From positions 372,001-436,000 of the forward strand of contig NZ_QJTE01000002.1 of the NCBI RefSeq assembly GCF_003217255.1: 64,000 bases of DNA, written 5' to 3'. The stretch's first letter is position 1; every line of letters begins with the position of its first letter. This document shows positions 8,350 through 16,938 of the stretch, piece by piece. The DNA comes from Pseudoroseicyclus aestuarii. GTDB lineage: Bacteria > Pseudomonadota > Alphaproteobacteria > Rhodobacterales > Rhodobacteraceae. The position numbers and the translations under genes were made by a program. Below the pieces are notes generated by a model, which had not been told where the DNA came from, searched no databases, and was given only the letters and a program-made list of their open reading frames with translations.

Positions 8350-9930
8350 TTGGACGCCTCCCTGTCCCTCTGGTCCGGTCTGACCACGCGTCGCAAGGTT
8401 GCCGCCGGTCTGGCCGCGATTCTGGTCTTTGCGGCCGTCCTGCTCCTGACGCGAGGCGCGGGGCGGACGCAAAACGCCCTGCTTTACGCCGGGCTCGAAC
8501 CCAGCGCCGCCGGGGAAGTCGTCGGCGCGCTCGACCAGCGCGGCCTCCCCTACGAGGTGCGCGGCGATTCGATCTGGGTGCCGCAGGACCAGCGCGACTC
8601 GCTGCGGCTGACCCTTGCCGCGGAGGGGCTGCCGGCCAATGGCGGGCAGGGCTACGAGCTGCTGGATCAGCTCTCCGGCTTCGGCACCACCAGCCAGATG
8701 TTCGATGCCGCCTACTGGCGGGCCAAGGAGGGCGAGCTGGCGCGCACGATCCTGTCGACGCCCGGCATCCGCTCGGCGCGCGTGCATATCTCGAGCCCGA
8801 CGGCGCGGCCCTTCGCGCGCGACGAGCGGCCGACCGCCGCGGTCACCGTCAGCCTCGGGGGCAGCGGCCTCTCGGGCGCCCAGGCCGAGGCGCTGCGGTA
8901 CCTCGTGGCCTCTGCCGTTCCGGGCCTCGCGCCGCTCGACGTGGCGATCATCGATGCGGAGAACGGGCTGGTCTCGCCGCCGGAGGACACGGCCGCGGGC
9001 AGCGATTCCCGCACCGAGGAGCTGCGCGCGCGGGCGGAGCGCCTGCTCGAGGCGCGGGTCGGGCCGGGCAATGCCGTGGTCGAGCTGAGCGTCGAGGTGG
9101 CGACCGAATCCGAGCAGATCGTCGAGCGGCGGATCGACCCCGAGAGCCGCGTCGCCATCTCGACCGAAACCCTCGAGAGCAGCGACAGCACCCAGGGCAG
9201 CGGCGGCGATGTCACCGTCGCCTCCAACCTGCCCGACGGCGAAGCGGCGGGGGGCGGCGGCAATTCCAACCAGGCCAGCGAAACGCGGCAGGTGACGAAC
9301 TACGAGATTTCCGAGACCAGCCGGGAGGTCCTGCGCGGGCCCGGCGCCGTGCGCCGCCTGACCGTGGCGGTGCTGGTCAACGACCAGACGGCCGAGGGTC
9401 CGGAGGGCGATCTCGTCTCCACCCCCCGCAGCGAGGAGGAGCTTGCCGCGTTGAGCGCGCTCGTCGCCTCTGCCGTCGGCCTGAACGAGGAGCGCGGCGA
9501 TGTGATCACGGTGCGCTCGATGGCCTTCGAGCCGATCCTGCCGATGGGCACCGAGGCCGTCGCCACCGGCGCGGGCACGCCGCTCGACATGATGCGGCTG
9601 ATCCAGCTCGGGGTGCTGGCGGCGGTGGCGCTGGTCCTTGGCCTCTTCGTGGTGCGGCCGATCCTGACCTCGGGGCGGCAGGGCCTGCCCGCGCCGGCCG
9701 AGGCCGCGGCCCTCCCGCTGCCGGAGGCGGGGGATATGGGGGGCGCGCCCGACCTCGATACCGGCGGCTTCGCGATGCTGCCGGCCGATTTCGACATGGG
9801 CGACATGGGCGGCGGCGAGGAGGAGAGCGATCCGGCAGAGCGGCTGCGCCGGCTGATCGAGGAGCGCCAGGTGGAGACCCTGCAGATCCTGCAAAGCTGG
9901 GTCGAGGATGAAGATACGGAGGTTGCGTGA
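8350..9930 (+). CDS. fliF: flagellar MS-ring protein FliF
   Basis: Forms the MS ring, the membrane base on which rotor, rod and export gate are built. About 526 residues. I chose a TTG start because GGAG lies at 8339-8342, 7 bp upstream; a GTG at 8290 would add 20 unconvincing residues. It has an N-terminal span (VAAGLAAILVFAAVLLLT), the ring-building domain typical of FliF (NALLYAGLEPSAAGEVVGAL, GYELLDQL, SPTARPFARDERP), a disordered Gly/Ser segment, a second span near the C-terminus (LGVLAAVALVLGLFVV), and an acidic tail where FliG normally docks. fliG itself is not adjacent. Confidence 0.95.
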   Translation: MDASLSLWSGLTTRRKVAAGLAAILVFAAVLLLTRGAGRTQNALLYAGLEPSAAGEVVGALDQRGLPYEVRGDSIWVPQDQRDSLRLTLAAEGLPANGGQGYELLDQLSGFGTTSQMFDAAYWRAKEGELARTILSTPGIRSARVHISSPTARPFARDERPTAAVTVSLGGSGLSGAQAEALRYLVASAVPGLAPLDVAIIDAENGLVSPPEDTAAGSDSRTEELRARAERLLEARVGPGNAVVELSVEVATESEQIVERRIDPESRVAISTETLESSDSTQGSGGDVTVASNLPDGEAAGGGGNSNQASETRQVTNYEISETSREVLRGPGAVRRLTVAVLVNDQTAEGPEGDLVSTPRSEEELAALSALVASAVGLNEERGDVITVRSMAFEPILPMGTEAVATGAGTPLDMMRLIQLGVLAAVALVLGLFVVRPILTSGRQGLPAPAEAAALPLPEAGDMGGAPDLDTGGFAMLPADFDMGDMGGGEEESDPAERLRRLIEERQVETLQILQSWVEDEDTEVA

Positions 9931-10631
9931 TGGCGATCGCGGAATGGCTCGAATGCTTCGACGACAGCCCAGAGCCGCTGGCGCGGGTCGATCCCGAGGG
10001 GCCGGGCGAGGACTGGCTCGAGGGGCATGCCGCCGGTGTCGAGGCGGGGCGCGCCGCCGCGGCGGCAGAGCAGGCGGCGCTGACGGAGCGGCTGGTGCAG
10101 ACGCTCGACGACATGGGCTTCGGCTATGCCGAGGCGCGGGCGCATCTGCTCGCCGCGCTGCGCCCGCTCTTCGCCGCGCTGTCGGAAAGCCTGGTCCCCG
10201 GGCTGGCGGCGCAAGGCCTGGCGCTGCGCCTCGCCGAGAGGCTGGCTGAGGCCGCCGAGGCCGATGCCGGGCTGCCGGTCACCCTGCGCGTCGCGCCCAC
10301 CGAAACGGAGGCCTTCGAGCAGGTCGCCAGCAGCGCGCCGCTGCCGCTGCGCCTGCAGCCGGACCCGGTGCTGGAGCCGGGCCAGCTCGTTCTCGAGCGG
10401 GGCGGCAGCGCGACGATGCTCGATGCCCTCTCGCTCGTCGAGGAGCTGCGCGGCGCGCTGGATGCTCTGGCGGCGGGCACGAGTGGGGCGCCCGGCGAGG
10501 AGGCGGGTCCTTCTGGCGCCGCGCAGCCCGGAGGGGCCGTCCCGGAAGCGGAGGCGACGCCGGGTGCGGCCTTCTCTGCCGAGGATCCGCTTGCACAACA
10601 CCGCGCCGAGAGGAGTGAGCGCCATGGATGA
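9930..10631 (+). CDS. fliH: FliH-like flagellar assembly protein
   Basis: About 233 residues. The position between fliF and fliN, the Ala/Glu-rich N-terminal helix with a small-residue repeat (GHAAGVEAGRAAAAAEQAAL), and a C-terminal half resembling the FliH/YscL fold fit FliH, the regulator of the export ATPase FliI. fliI is not in this window. The tail (~180-233) is low-complexity Ala/Glu/Gly/Pro. The ATG overlaps the fliF stop (TGATG), and the 3' end overlaps fliN by 8 bp. Sequence conservation of FliH is weak, so the name rests largely on context. Confidence 0.65.
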   Translation: MAIAEWLECFDDSPEPLARVDPEGPGEDWLEGHAAGVEAGRAAAAAEQAALTERLVQTLDDMGFGYAEARAHLLAALRPLFAALSESLVPGLAAQGLALRLAERLAEAAEADAGLPVTLRVAPTETEAFEQVASSAPLPLRLQPDPVLEPGQLVLERGGSATMLDALSLVEELRGALDALAAGTSGAPGEEAGPSGAAQPGGAVPEAEATPGAAFSAEDPLAQHRAERSERHG

Positions 10632-10908
10632 TCCCACGACTGCCGCCGGCGACGACCATCCGCTGCGGTCCGTCCCGATCGAGGTGACGATCATGGTAGG
10701 CCGGGCGCGGCCGACCGTGCGGGACCTGCTCTCTCTCGAGGAGAACGCCGTGCTGCCGCTGGACCGCCGCGTCGAGGACCCGGTGGAGCTTTACGTCGGC
10801 GGCCGGCTCATCGCGCGCGGCGAGCTGCAGGAGATGGAGGGAGGAGAGCCGGGCCAGCTTGCCGTGCGGCTGACAGAGGTCGCCAGCGCGGGCGGCGACC
10901 TGGGCTGA
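10624..10908 (+). CDS. fliN: flagellar motor switch protein FliN
   Basis: C-ring component that binds CheY-P and export cargo. 94 residues, essentially one SpoA domain: VPIEVTIMVGRARPTVRDLL, then LDRRVEDPVELYVGGRLIARG. This is a short FliN without the long variable N-terminus. The start is inside the end of fliH (8-bp overlap), and fliP begins 2 bp after the stop, so it is coupled on both sides. FliM and FliG, its C-ring partners, are not in the window. Confidence 0.92.
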   Translation: MDDPTTAAGDDHPLRSVPIEVTIMVGRARPTVRDLLSLEENAVLPLDRRVEDPVELYVGGRLIARGELQEMEGGEPGQLAVRLTEVASAGGDLG

Positions 10909-10910
10909 GG

Positions 10911-11810
10911 ATGGGCAGGCCCCGGCCTTTCCATCCGCCTGCGGCCGACCCGCGGGCCGGTCCCGGGCGCCGGCAGGCCGGCGAGGCAGGGGCATTCAAC
11001 CGCGAAGTCGCGGGCAGCGGCGCGGGTGCGCGGCGCCCGGGGCGGGCCCACCGTCTTCTCGCGGCGATCCTGCCGCTTCTGGTGACGCTGGTTCTGGCGT
11101 GTCTTCTGGTCCTGATCTGGGCCGATCCCGGTAGGGCGCAGGGGGCGCCCTTAGACCTGCCGCTGCCGGAAGGCGGCGCGCTGGCCGAGCGCAGCGTGCA
11201 GCTTCTGGTGCTGGTCACGCTGCTGGGGCTGGTGCCGGGACTGGCGGTGATGATCACCTGCTTTCCCTTCATGGTCACCGTGCTGGCCATCCTGCGGCAG
11301 GCGCTGGGCCTGCAGCAATCGCCGCCAAACATGCTGCTGGTCAGCCTCGCGCTGTTCCTGACCTGGTTCGTGATGGACCCGGTGCTGACCGCCGCCTGGC
11401 AGCAGGGCATCCGCCCCTGGACCGAAGGCGCGATCGAGATCGACGAGGCCTTCCTGCGCGCGATCGAGCCCTTTCGCGGCTTCATGGCCAACCGGATCGA
11501 CCCGGGCAGCTTCGAGGCGCTGGCTGGCCTGCGCCCCGGCCTCGACCCCGCTCAGCCGATTCCGGAGGCGCCGCTCTCGGTGCTGGTGCCCAGCTTCATG
11601 CTCTCCGAGATCGCGCGGGCTTTCCAGGTCGGCTTCATGATCTTCCTGCCCTTCCTGATCATCGATCTGGTGGTGGCGGCGGTGCTGATGTCGATGGGCA
11701 TGATGATGGTGCCGCCGGCGATCGTCTCGCTGCCGTTCAAGCTGGCCTTCTTCGTCGTCGCGGACGGCTGGAGCCTTTTGGCCGGCAGCCTCGTGCGCAG
11801 CTACCTCTAG
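10911..11810 (+). CDS. fliP: flagellar export gate protein FliP
   Basis: Core of the flagellar type III export gate. 299 residues with a basic N-terminal extension, a first span/signal region (~48-72), then the FliP pattern: LVTLLGLVPGLAVMITCFPF, LRQALGLQQSPPNMLLVSLA, a periplasmic loop, and C-terminal spans with PFLIIDLVVAAVLMSMGMMM and a PPAIVSLPFKLAFF segment. It ends only 8 bp from the stop of a convergent dehydrogenase gene and closes the fliF-fliH-fliN-fliP unit. Confidence 0.95.
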   Translation: MGRPRPFHPPAADPRAGPGRRQAGEAGAFNREVAGSGAGARRPGRAHRLLAAILPLLVTLVLACLLVLIWADPGRAQGAPLDLPLPEGGALAERSVQLLVLVTLLGLVPGLAVMITCFPFMVTVLAILRQALGLQQSPPNMLLVSLALFLTWFVMDPVLTAAWQQGIRPWTEGAIEIDEAFLRAIEPFRGFMANRIDPGSFEALAGLRPGLDPAQPIPEAPLSVLVPSFMLSEIARAFQVGFMIFLPFLIIDLVVAAVLMSMGMMMVPPAIVSLPFKLAFFVVADGWSLLAGSLVRSYL

Positions 11811-11818
11811 CCGCGCCC

Positions 11819-12613
11819 CTAGCCGACATTGGCGGGCGGCGCGCCGCTCACCCGCTGCTCCAGATCGACGAGCGTTCCGGTCTGCAGGCCGGAGGCGTCG
11901 GACAGCAGGTAGAGCGCGAGACGCGCGACATCCTCGGGCTTGAGCAGGCGACCGAAGGGCTGGCGGGCCTCTGCCTCCTCCAGCCAGCCCTCGCCCTTGC
12001 CCAGCGTCTCGGCCTGCATGGTCCGCTCACCGGCGGTGTCGGTCCAGCCCAGCATGATGCCATTGGCGCGGATCCGGTCGGCGGCATGGGCATTGGCCGC
12101 GTTCTTCGTCAGCGTCGCCATGGCGCCCTTGGTGCCGGAATAGACCGCCAGCTCGGGGGCGCCGCAATGGGCGTTCATCGACAGCACGTTGACGATGGCG
12201 CCGGGATCGCCGCGCTCCTTCAGGTGCCGGATCAGCTGCTGCATCAGGAAGAAGCCTGCCCGCGTGTTCAGCGCGAAGAGCTTGTCGAAAAGCTCGGGCT
12301 CGGCGTCGAGGAAGGAGGCCCGGCTCGACAGGCCGGCAGAGTTCACGAGGCAGTCGACGCCCCCCATCAGCTCCACCGCCTTTTCGAAGACCCGCACCGG
12401 CGTCTCGGCTTCGGCCAGATCGCCCGGCGCGACCTTCACTTCGCAGCCATGGCCGCGCAGCCGCTCGGCGACGCGCTCGCCCTTCTCGGCATCGCGCCCG
12501 ACAAGGGTGACCGCCGCGGCCCCGCTTTTCGCGGCGGCCTCGGCGATGGCGGCGCCGATTCCCTGCGTGCCGCCCGTCACCAGCACCCGCTTGCCCGTCA
12601 ATGTCACGTCCAT
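11819..12613 (-). CDS. short-chain dehydrogenase/reductase
   Basis: 264 residues, a classical SDR. It has the NAD(P)-binding TGGTQGIG motif (13-20), an NSAG motif, a serine in the VNVLSMNAH strand, and the catalytic YSGTK near residue 160. A normal SDR C-terminus follows (PEDVARLALYLLSDASGLQTG). The substrate cannot be deduced. It is convergent with fliP and divergent from the TauE-type permease, so it is probably a single-gene unit unrelated to motility, sitting inside the flagellar cluster. Confidence 0.88.
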   Translation of the reverse strand: MDVTLTGKRVLVTGGTQGIGAAIAEAAAKSGAAAVTLVGRDAEKGERVAERLRGHGCEVKVAPGDLAEAETPVRVFEKAVELMGGVDCLVNSAGLSSRASFLDAEPELFDKLFALNTRAGFFLMQQLIRHLKERGDPGAIVNVLSMNAHCGAPELAVYSGTKGAMATLTKNAANAHAADRIRANGIMLGWTDTAGERTMQAETLGKGEGWLEEAEARQPFGRLLKPEDVARLALYLLSDASGLQTGTLVDLEQRVSGAPPANVG

Positions 12614-12728
12614 GGCACGATCCTCTTCGTTCTGCTCCGGGTACAAGTCCCCGGCCCGCGCCCCGGGTTCCCGAACTTGACACCCGCAGGGGCGGAGCGC
12701 AGGCAGGCCGGCGGGAGGATCGCAGGCA

Positions 12729-13505
12729 ATGCAAGGTTTCGTGTTCTCGGACCCGCTGGCCCTGGCAGCGGCCTGTCTGGCGGTGGTGCTGGTCGGGCTG
12801 TCGAAGGGCGGGCTGGGCGGCGCCATGGCGCTGCTGGGCGTGCCGGTCATGGCGCTGACGATCCCGCCGGTGCAGGCGGCGGGGATCCTCCTGCCGATCC
12901 TGATCGTCATGGACTGGGTCAGCCTCTGGAGCTGGCGCGGCACCTTCGACCGCCGCGTGCTGAAGATGATGCTGCCGGCGGCCATGGTCGGAATCGCCGT
13001 CGGCTGGGCCACGGCGGCCTGGACCTCGGACGCGATGGTGCGGCTGATCGTGGGCGTGATCGCGCTGGTCTTCGTCGCGCGCTGGGCGCAGGGCGCCATC
13101 AAGGCGCGGCGCAGCCCCGCGACGCCACGGCCGCACAATGCCGCCGCCGCCGGGGTCTGGGGATCCCTTGCCGGCTATACCAGCTTCGTCGCCCATGCGG
13201 GCGGGCCGCCCTACCAGGTCTACACGCTGCCGCTGCGGCAGGATCCGCGGCTGTACACCGGCACCAGCGTGGTCTTCTTCGCCGTCGTCAACATGGTCAA
13301 GCTGATCCCCTATGCCGCGCTGGGGCAGCTGGACGTCGCCAACCTTACCGCCTCGGCGATGCTGATGCCGCTGGCGGCGCTGGCGACGCTGGCCGGCGCG
13401 GCACTGGTCCGGCGGATGCGGCCCGAGGTCTTCTACCCGCTCATGTACACGATGGTGACGCTGGTCGGCTGCAAGCTGACATGGGACGGTCTGCAGGCGC
13501 TTTGA
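12729..13505 (+). CDS. TauE/SafE family sulfite/anion exporter
   Basis: 258 residues, almost entirely hydrophobic, with about eight membrane spans. The family signature VGLSKGGLGGAMALLGVPVMAL lies in the first part (around 21-42), and the related second-half motif GYTSFVAHAGGPPYQVYTLP near the middle. TauE/SafE proteins export sulfite, sulfoacetate or other small organic anions; the substrate here is not evident. It is divergent from the SDR gene and 52 bp ahead of the unknown gene at 13558. Confidence 0.88.
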   Translation: MQGFVFSDPLALAAACLAVVLVGLSKGGLGGAMALLGVPVMALTIPPVQAAGILLPILIVMDWVSLWSWRGTFDRRVLKMMLPAAMVGIAVGWATAAWTSDAMVRLIVGVIALVFVARWAQGAIKARRSPATPRPHNAAAAGVWGSLAGYTSFVAHAGGPPYQVYTLPLRQDPRLYTGTSVVFFAVVNMVKLIPYAALGQLDVANLTASAMLMPLAALATLAGAALVRRMRPEVFYPLMYTMVTLVGCKLTWDGLQAL

Positions 13506-13557
13506 CAAGGGGGCCGGGGCGGGGCACCGTCGCCCCGGCCGAGGCAAGGGGCGCGCG

Positions 13558-14346
13558 ATGCAGTTCACCGTACATCTGGATGACACGACCGGCGATCCGC
13601 GGCGCAGCGGGCCGGTGCAGGTCGGCTGGTTCCTGACCGAGCAGAAGGGCGGCATCATCTACGCCCCGCCCGAGCGCGTGCGCTCGGCCGAGCTGGACCG
13701 CCGCCACGCCAAGAGCGCCTCGCGCTGCCCGGCGGTGATCACGCTGGAAAGCCGGTATTTCCTGATCCGCTGCCCCTTCGACATCCACATCGGCTTCGGC
13801 CGCGACGACAAGGGCAAGCCCTTCCTGCGCAACCTCGCCGGCGAGGCGAGCGCGATTCGCGCCAGCAAGCTGGGCGAGAAGCTGCACCTGACGAACGAGG
13901 CCGAGTGGCGGCACAAGGGCGTGCCGACCCTGCAGCTGAGCCTGCCTTACGTCTTCGTCGCGGACGAGCCCGTCTACATGGCGCAGGTGCCGCCCTTCAT
14001 GCACTACCGCCCCGATCCGCTGCCCGGCACGCTGTTCGGCGGGCGCTTTCCGATCAACGTCTGGCCGCGCCCGCTGATGTGGGCCTTCGAGTGGCACGAG
14101 CCGGACAAACCGATCCGCCTCAAGCGTGGCGAGCCGCTGTTTTATGCCGGCTTCGAGACGGTGGGGCCCGAGCGCCCGGTGCAGGTCGTCGAGACCGAGG
14201 TGACCCCCGATCTCGAGGCCTACATGGAGCTGATCTCGGGCGCGGTGAACTACGTCAGCCAGACCTTCTCGCTGTTCGAGGCGGCCGAGGCGCGGCGGCC
14301 CGAAACGCTTCTCAGCCCGGTCCGGCGTCGTGGCGCAGAGGGCTGA
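13558..14346 (+). CDS. conserved protein of unknown function, first gene of a putative glycan-modification module
   Basis: 262 residues, no signal peptide or membrane span, so cytoplasmic. It has a strong aromatic/proline pattern (LESRYFLIRCPFDIHIGFG, then a central LPYVFVADEPVYMAQVPPFM, then WPRPLMWAFEWHEPDKPIRL and KRGEPLFYAGFET), which suggests an all-beta, jelly-roll-like fold and faintly recalls DUF6065 proteins. No catalytic motif is obvious. Its 3' end overlaps the following TPR/glycosyltransferase gene by 17 bp, linking it to glycan-type enzymes. Confidence 0.7.
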   Translation: MQFTVHLDDTTGDPRRSGPVQVGWFLTEQKGGIIYAPPERVRSAELDRRHAKSASRCPAVITLESRYFLIRCPFDIHIGFGRDDKGKPFLRNLAGEASAIRASKLGEKLHLTNEAEWRHKGVPTLQLSLPYVFVADEPVYMAQVPPFMHYRPDPLPGTLFGGRFPINVWPRPLMWAFEWHEPDKPIRLKRGEPLFYAGFETVGPERPVQVVETEVTPDLEAYMELISGAVNYVSQTFSLFEAAEARRPETLLSPVRRRGAEG

Positions 14347-15700
14347 GCAGCCCGCGGATCTGCGGCAGCGGGCGCTGGCGCTGCACCGCGGCGGCAAGCC
14401 GGGCGAGGCCAAGCCGCTTTACACCGCCTACCTGTCGCAGCGCGCGGACGACGCGCAGATGTGGTCGAACTTCGGCGCCCTGATGCGGGCCGAGGGGCGG
14501 CTGGATCAGGCGCTGCGGGCACAGGAACGCGCCTTCGCGCTCGCCCCGACCTCACTGCCCGTGCTGATCAACTTTGCCAATGCGCTGGCCGACAGCGGCC
14601 GCAGCGAAGAGGCGCTGACCCATCGCCGCGCGGTGCTGGAGCAGAGCCCCGACGACGCGGCGACCAAGGCGATGGTGGGCAAGGCGCTGCGCAGCCTCGG
14701 GCGATACGAGGAGGGGATCGCGACGCTCGCGCGCTTCATCCGCGAGCACCCGGAGGAGACGGAGCTGAAGCTTCAGCTCGCGCTGACGCAGCTTGCCGCG
14801 GGCCGCTACGCCGAGGGTTTCGAGAACTACGCCGTGCGCTGGCAGACGGAGGAGCTGACGCCGCGCCGTCTGCCGCAACCCGAATGGGACGGCGGCGGCC
14901 TGCGCGGCAAGACCATTGCCGTGCTGCCCGAACAGGGCTTCGGCGATACCATCGCCTTCGCGCGCTTCCTGCCGGTGCTTCGGCAATACGGGCCGGAGCG
15001 GGTGCTGCTGCATTGCGCCCCGCCGGTGCTGCGGCTTCTGCAGCAGGTGCATGGCGCCGATTGGGTGGGCCAGCTGACGCCGGAGGGGCCCCGCTTCGAT
15101 CTCTGGACCGACATGATGGACCTGCCGACGCATCATTTCGCGTCCCAGGACGATATTCCTGCACCGGCGCGCATGGCGGTCCCCGAGGATGCGGTACGCC
15201 GCGCCCGCTCGATCGCCGGCCCGCATGGCGCAGCCCTCAAGGTCGGCGTCGTCTGGACCGGATCGCTGACCTACCGCGGCAATGCCCACCGCAGTTTCGG
15301 GCACGAGCGCTTCTTGCCGCTGGCCGATCTGCCGGGGGTCAAGCTTTTCTCGCTCTACAAGGGGCCGGCGGCGGAGGCCTTTCGCGCCGACGGCAGCGCC
15401 GCCTTCATCCTGGATGCGGGGTCGAGCGACAGGGACTTCGCCGATTGCGCCGCGCTGATGCGCGAGATGGACCTCGTCGTGACATCGGACACCGCGACGG
15501 CGCATCTTGCCGGCTCGCTGGGGGTGCCGGTCTGGGTGCTGCTGCACTGGGACGCCTTCTGGCTGTGGCGGCACGAGGGCGAGACAACGCCCTGGTATCC
15601 CTCGATGACGCTGATCCGCCAGCCCGCGCCGCGCGACTGGGACAGCGTCTTCGCCGAGGTGGCGCGCCGCCTCGCCGCTCTGACGGAGAGCCGGCCATGA
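14330..15700 (+). CDS. TPR protein with C-terminal GT-B glycosyltransferase-like domain
   Basis: 456 residues from a GTG start. Residues ~5-150 are about four TPR units (YTAYLSQRADDAQMWSNFGA, NFANALADSGRSEEALTHRR and following). Residues ~175-456 resemble the GT9/heptosyltransferase-like C-terminal domain of TPR glycosyltransferases: IAVLPEQGFGDTIAFARFLP, LKVGVVWTGS, and the nucleotide-sugar site motif SDTATAHLAGSLGVPVWVLL. This architecture is common in flagellin or surface glycan glycosyltransferases. It overlaps the genes on both sides, so it sits in a tight operon just upstream of motB and flgE. Confidence 0.82.
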   Translation: MAQRAEQPADLRQRALALHRGGKPGEAKPLYTAYLSQRADDAQMWSNFGALMRAEGRLDQALRAQERAFALAPTSLPVLINFANALADSGRSEEALTHRRAVLEQSPDDAATKAMVGKALRSLGRYEEGIATLARFIREHPEETELKLQLALTQLAAGRYAEGFENYAVRWQTEELTPRRLPQPEWDGGGLRGKTIAVLPEQGFGDTIAFARFLPVLRQYGPERVLLHCAPPVLRLLQQVHGADWVGQLTPEGPRFDLWTDMMDLPTHHFASQDDIPAPARMAVPEDAVRRARSIAGPHGAALKVGVVWTGSLTYRGNAHRSFGHERFLPLADLPGVKLFSLYKGPAAEAFRADGSAAFILDAGSSDRDFADCAALMREMDLVVTSDTATAHLAGSLGVPVWVLLHWDAFWLWRHEGETTPWYPSMTLIRQPAPRDWDSVFAEVARRLAALTESRP

Positions 15701-16104
15701 CGGAGATCCTCGCCCCCATCTCGCCCGGCGAATTGCTCGACAAGCTGACGATCCTGCGCCTGAAGGAGGAGCGGATCGCGGAGCCTGCGAAGCTGGCCCA
15801 TGTCCGCGAGGAGCGTGCGGCCCTGTCGGACATCGCCCGCGACGCGATGCCGGACAGTCCGGAGATCCGCACCCTCTGGGACGAGCTCTACCAGATCAAC
15901 GCAATACTCTGGCAGGTCGAGGACGATATTCGGGCCTGCGAGGCGCGGCAGGACTTCTCGGAGACCTTCGTCGCGCTGGCCCGCAGCGTTTACCGCACCA
16001 ACGACCGCCGCGCCGAGATCAAGCGCCGCATCAACGAGGCGCTGGGCTCGACCCTGATCGAGGAGAAATCCTACACCGACCCGGATGGCGAGGGTGCGGC
16101 ATGA
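15697..16104 (+). CDS. DUF6165 family protein
   Basis: 135 residues, mainly helical and cytoplasmic. The N-terminus (EILAPISPGELLDKLTILRL) and the pattern LYQINAILWQVEDDIR and NDRRAEIKRRIN are typical of the DUF6165 family, whose function is not known but whose members occur beside TPR glycosyltransferases and FkbM methyltransferases. It overlaps the preceding gene by 4 bp and the FkbM gene by 4 bp (ATGA junctions), so the three are translationally coupled. Confidence 0.8.
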   Translation: MTEILAPISPGELLDKLTILRLKEERIAEPAKLAHVREERAALSDIARDAMPDSPEIRTLWDELYQINAILWQVEDDIRACEARQDFSETFVALARSVYRTNDRRAEIKRRINEALGSTLIEEKSYTDPDGEGAA

Positions 16105-16862
16105 GCATCGACGAGGCGATCGCCCGCGGCCGGGCCGAACTGGCCGAGGCGCTGCGGCAGATCGAGGCGCGGCTGGCCGAGGATCGCAGCCGGGCCCGCG
16201 CGCCGCTGGTGCGCCAGCAGCACGAGATCAGGCGCATGCTCGATCCCGGCTATGCCTATTCCAGCCAAGCCGGGCAGGACAGGGTCGTCGACCGTCTCAT
16301 GGGTGGCAAACCCGGCGTCTTCGCCGATATCGGCGGCTATGACGGCGTGACCGGATCGAACACGCTGTTCCTCGAGCAGCGGCGCGGCTGGACCGGCGTG
16401 CTGGTCGAGCCGGTGCCGGCGCAGCTTGCCCGCGCGACGGCGGTGCGCCGCTGCCCCTGCCTGCCCTATGCCGTCGCCGCCGGCGAGGGGCGGGCCGATT
16501 TCGTCGCCGTCACCGCCGGCTACACCCAGATGAGCGGGCTTGCAGGCAGCTACGACGCCGCGCTGCTGGACCGGGTGCGCGCCGATCCGCGCCATGCCGA
16601 AGAGCGGATCGAGGTCGAAACGCGCAGCCTCTCGACGATCTTCGACGAGGCGGGGATCGGCACGCCCGACTTCGTATCCCTCGATATCGAGGGGGGAGAG
16701 CTGGCGGCGCTCGAGGCCTTTGATTTCGACAGGCACCGCGTCGCGCTCTGGGCGATCGAGAACAACGCGGGCAGCCCGGACCTTGGCCGCATCATGCGCG
16801 AAACGGGGCATGATCTTGTCGAGTTCTGCGGACCCGACGAGCTTTGGCGCCGCCGCGCCTGA
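16101..16862 (+). CDS. FkbM family methyltransferase
   Basis: 253 residues with a class I SAM-binding core: FADIGGYDGVTGSNTLFLEQ (motif I, ~78-97), VLVEPVPAQL (motif II), and VSLDIEGGELAALEAFDF near residue 195, the FkbM signature. FkbM enzymes O-methylate sugars or other small molecules; beside a glycosyltransferase the likely role is capping a glycan, which is an inference. An N-terminal ~45-residue helical extension precedes the core. It is the last gene of the module; motB follows 76 bp downstream. Confidence 0.86.
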   Translation: MSIDEAIARGRAELAEALRQIEARLAEDRSRARAPLVRQQHEIRRMLDPGYAYSSQAGQDRVVDRLMGGKPGVFADIGGYDGVTGSNTLFLEQRRGWTGVLVEPVPAQLARATAVRRCPCLPYAVAAGEGRADFVAVTAGYTQMSGLAGSYDAALLDRVRADPRHAEERIEVETRSLSTIFDEAGIGTPDFVSLDIEGGELAALEAFDFDRHRVALWAIENNAGSPDLGRIMRETGHDLVEFCGPDELWRRRA

Positions 16863-16938
16863 CCGGGCGGGTTTTCCTACACAGTCATTTAACGCCGCCG
16901 CTTCAGGATCACGCCGTGGGTGAAAGCGGAGTGTGACC

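Noticed and set aside
16879-16893. A CtrA box upstream of motB
   Set aside because: TACA-N7-TTAA has two mismatches and does not stand out from background.
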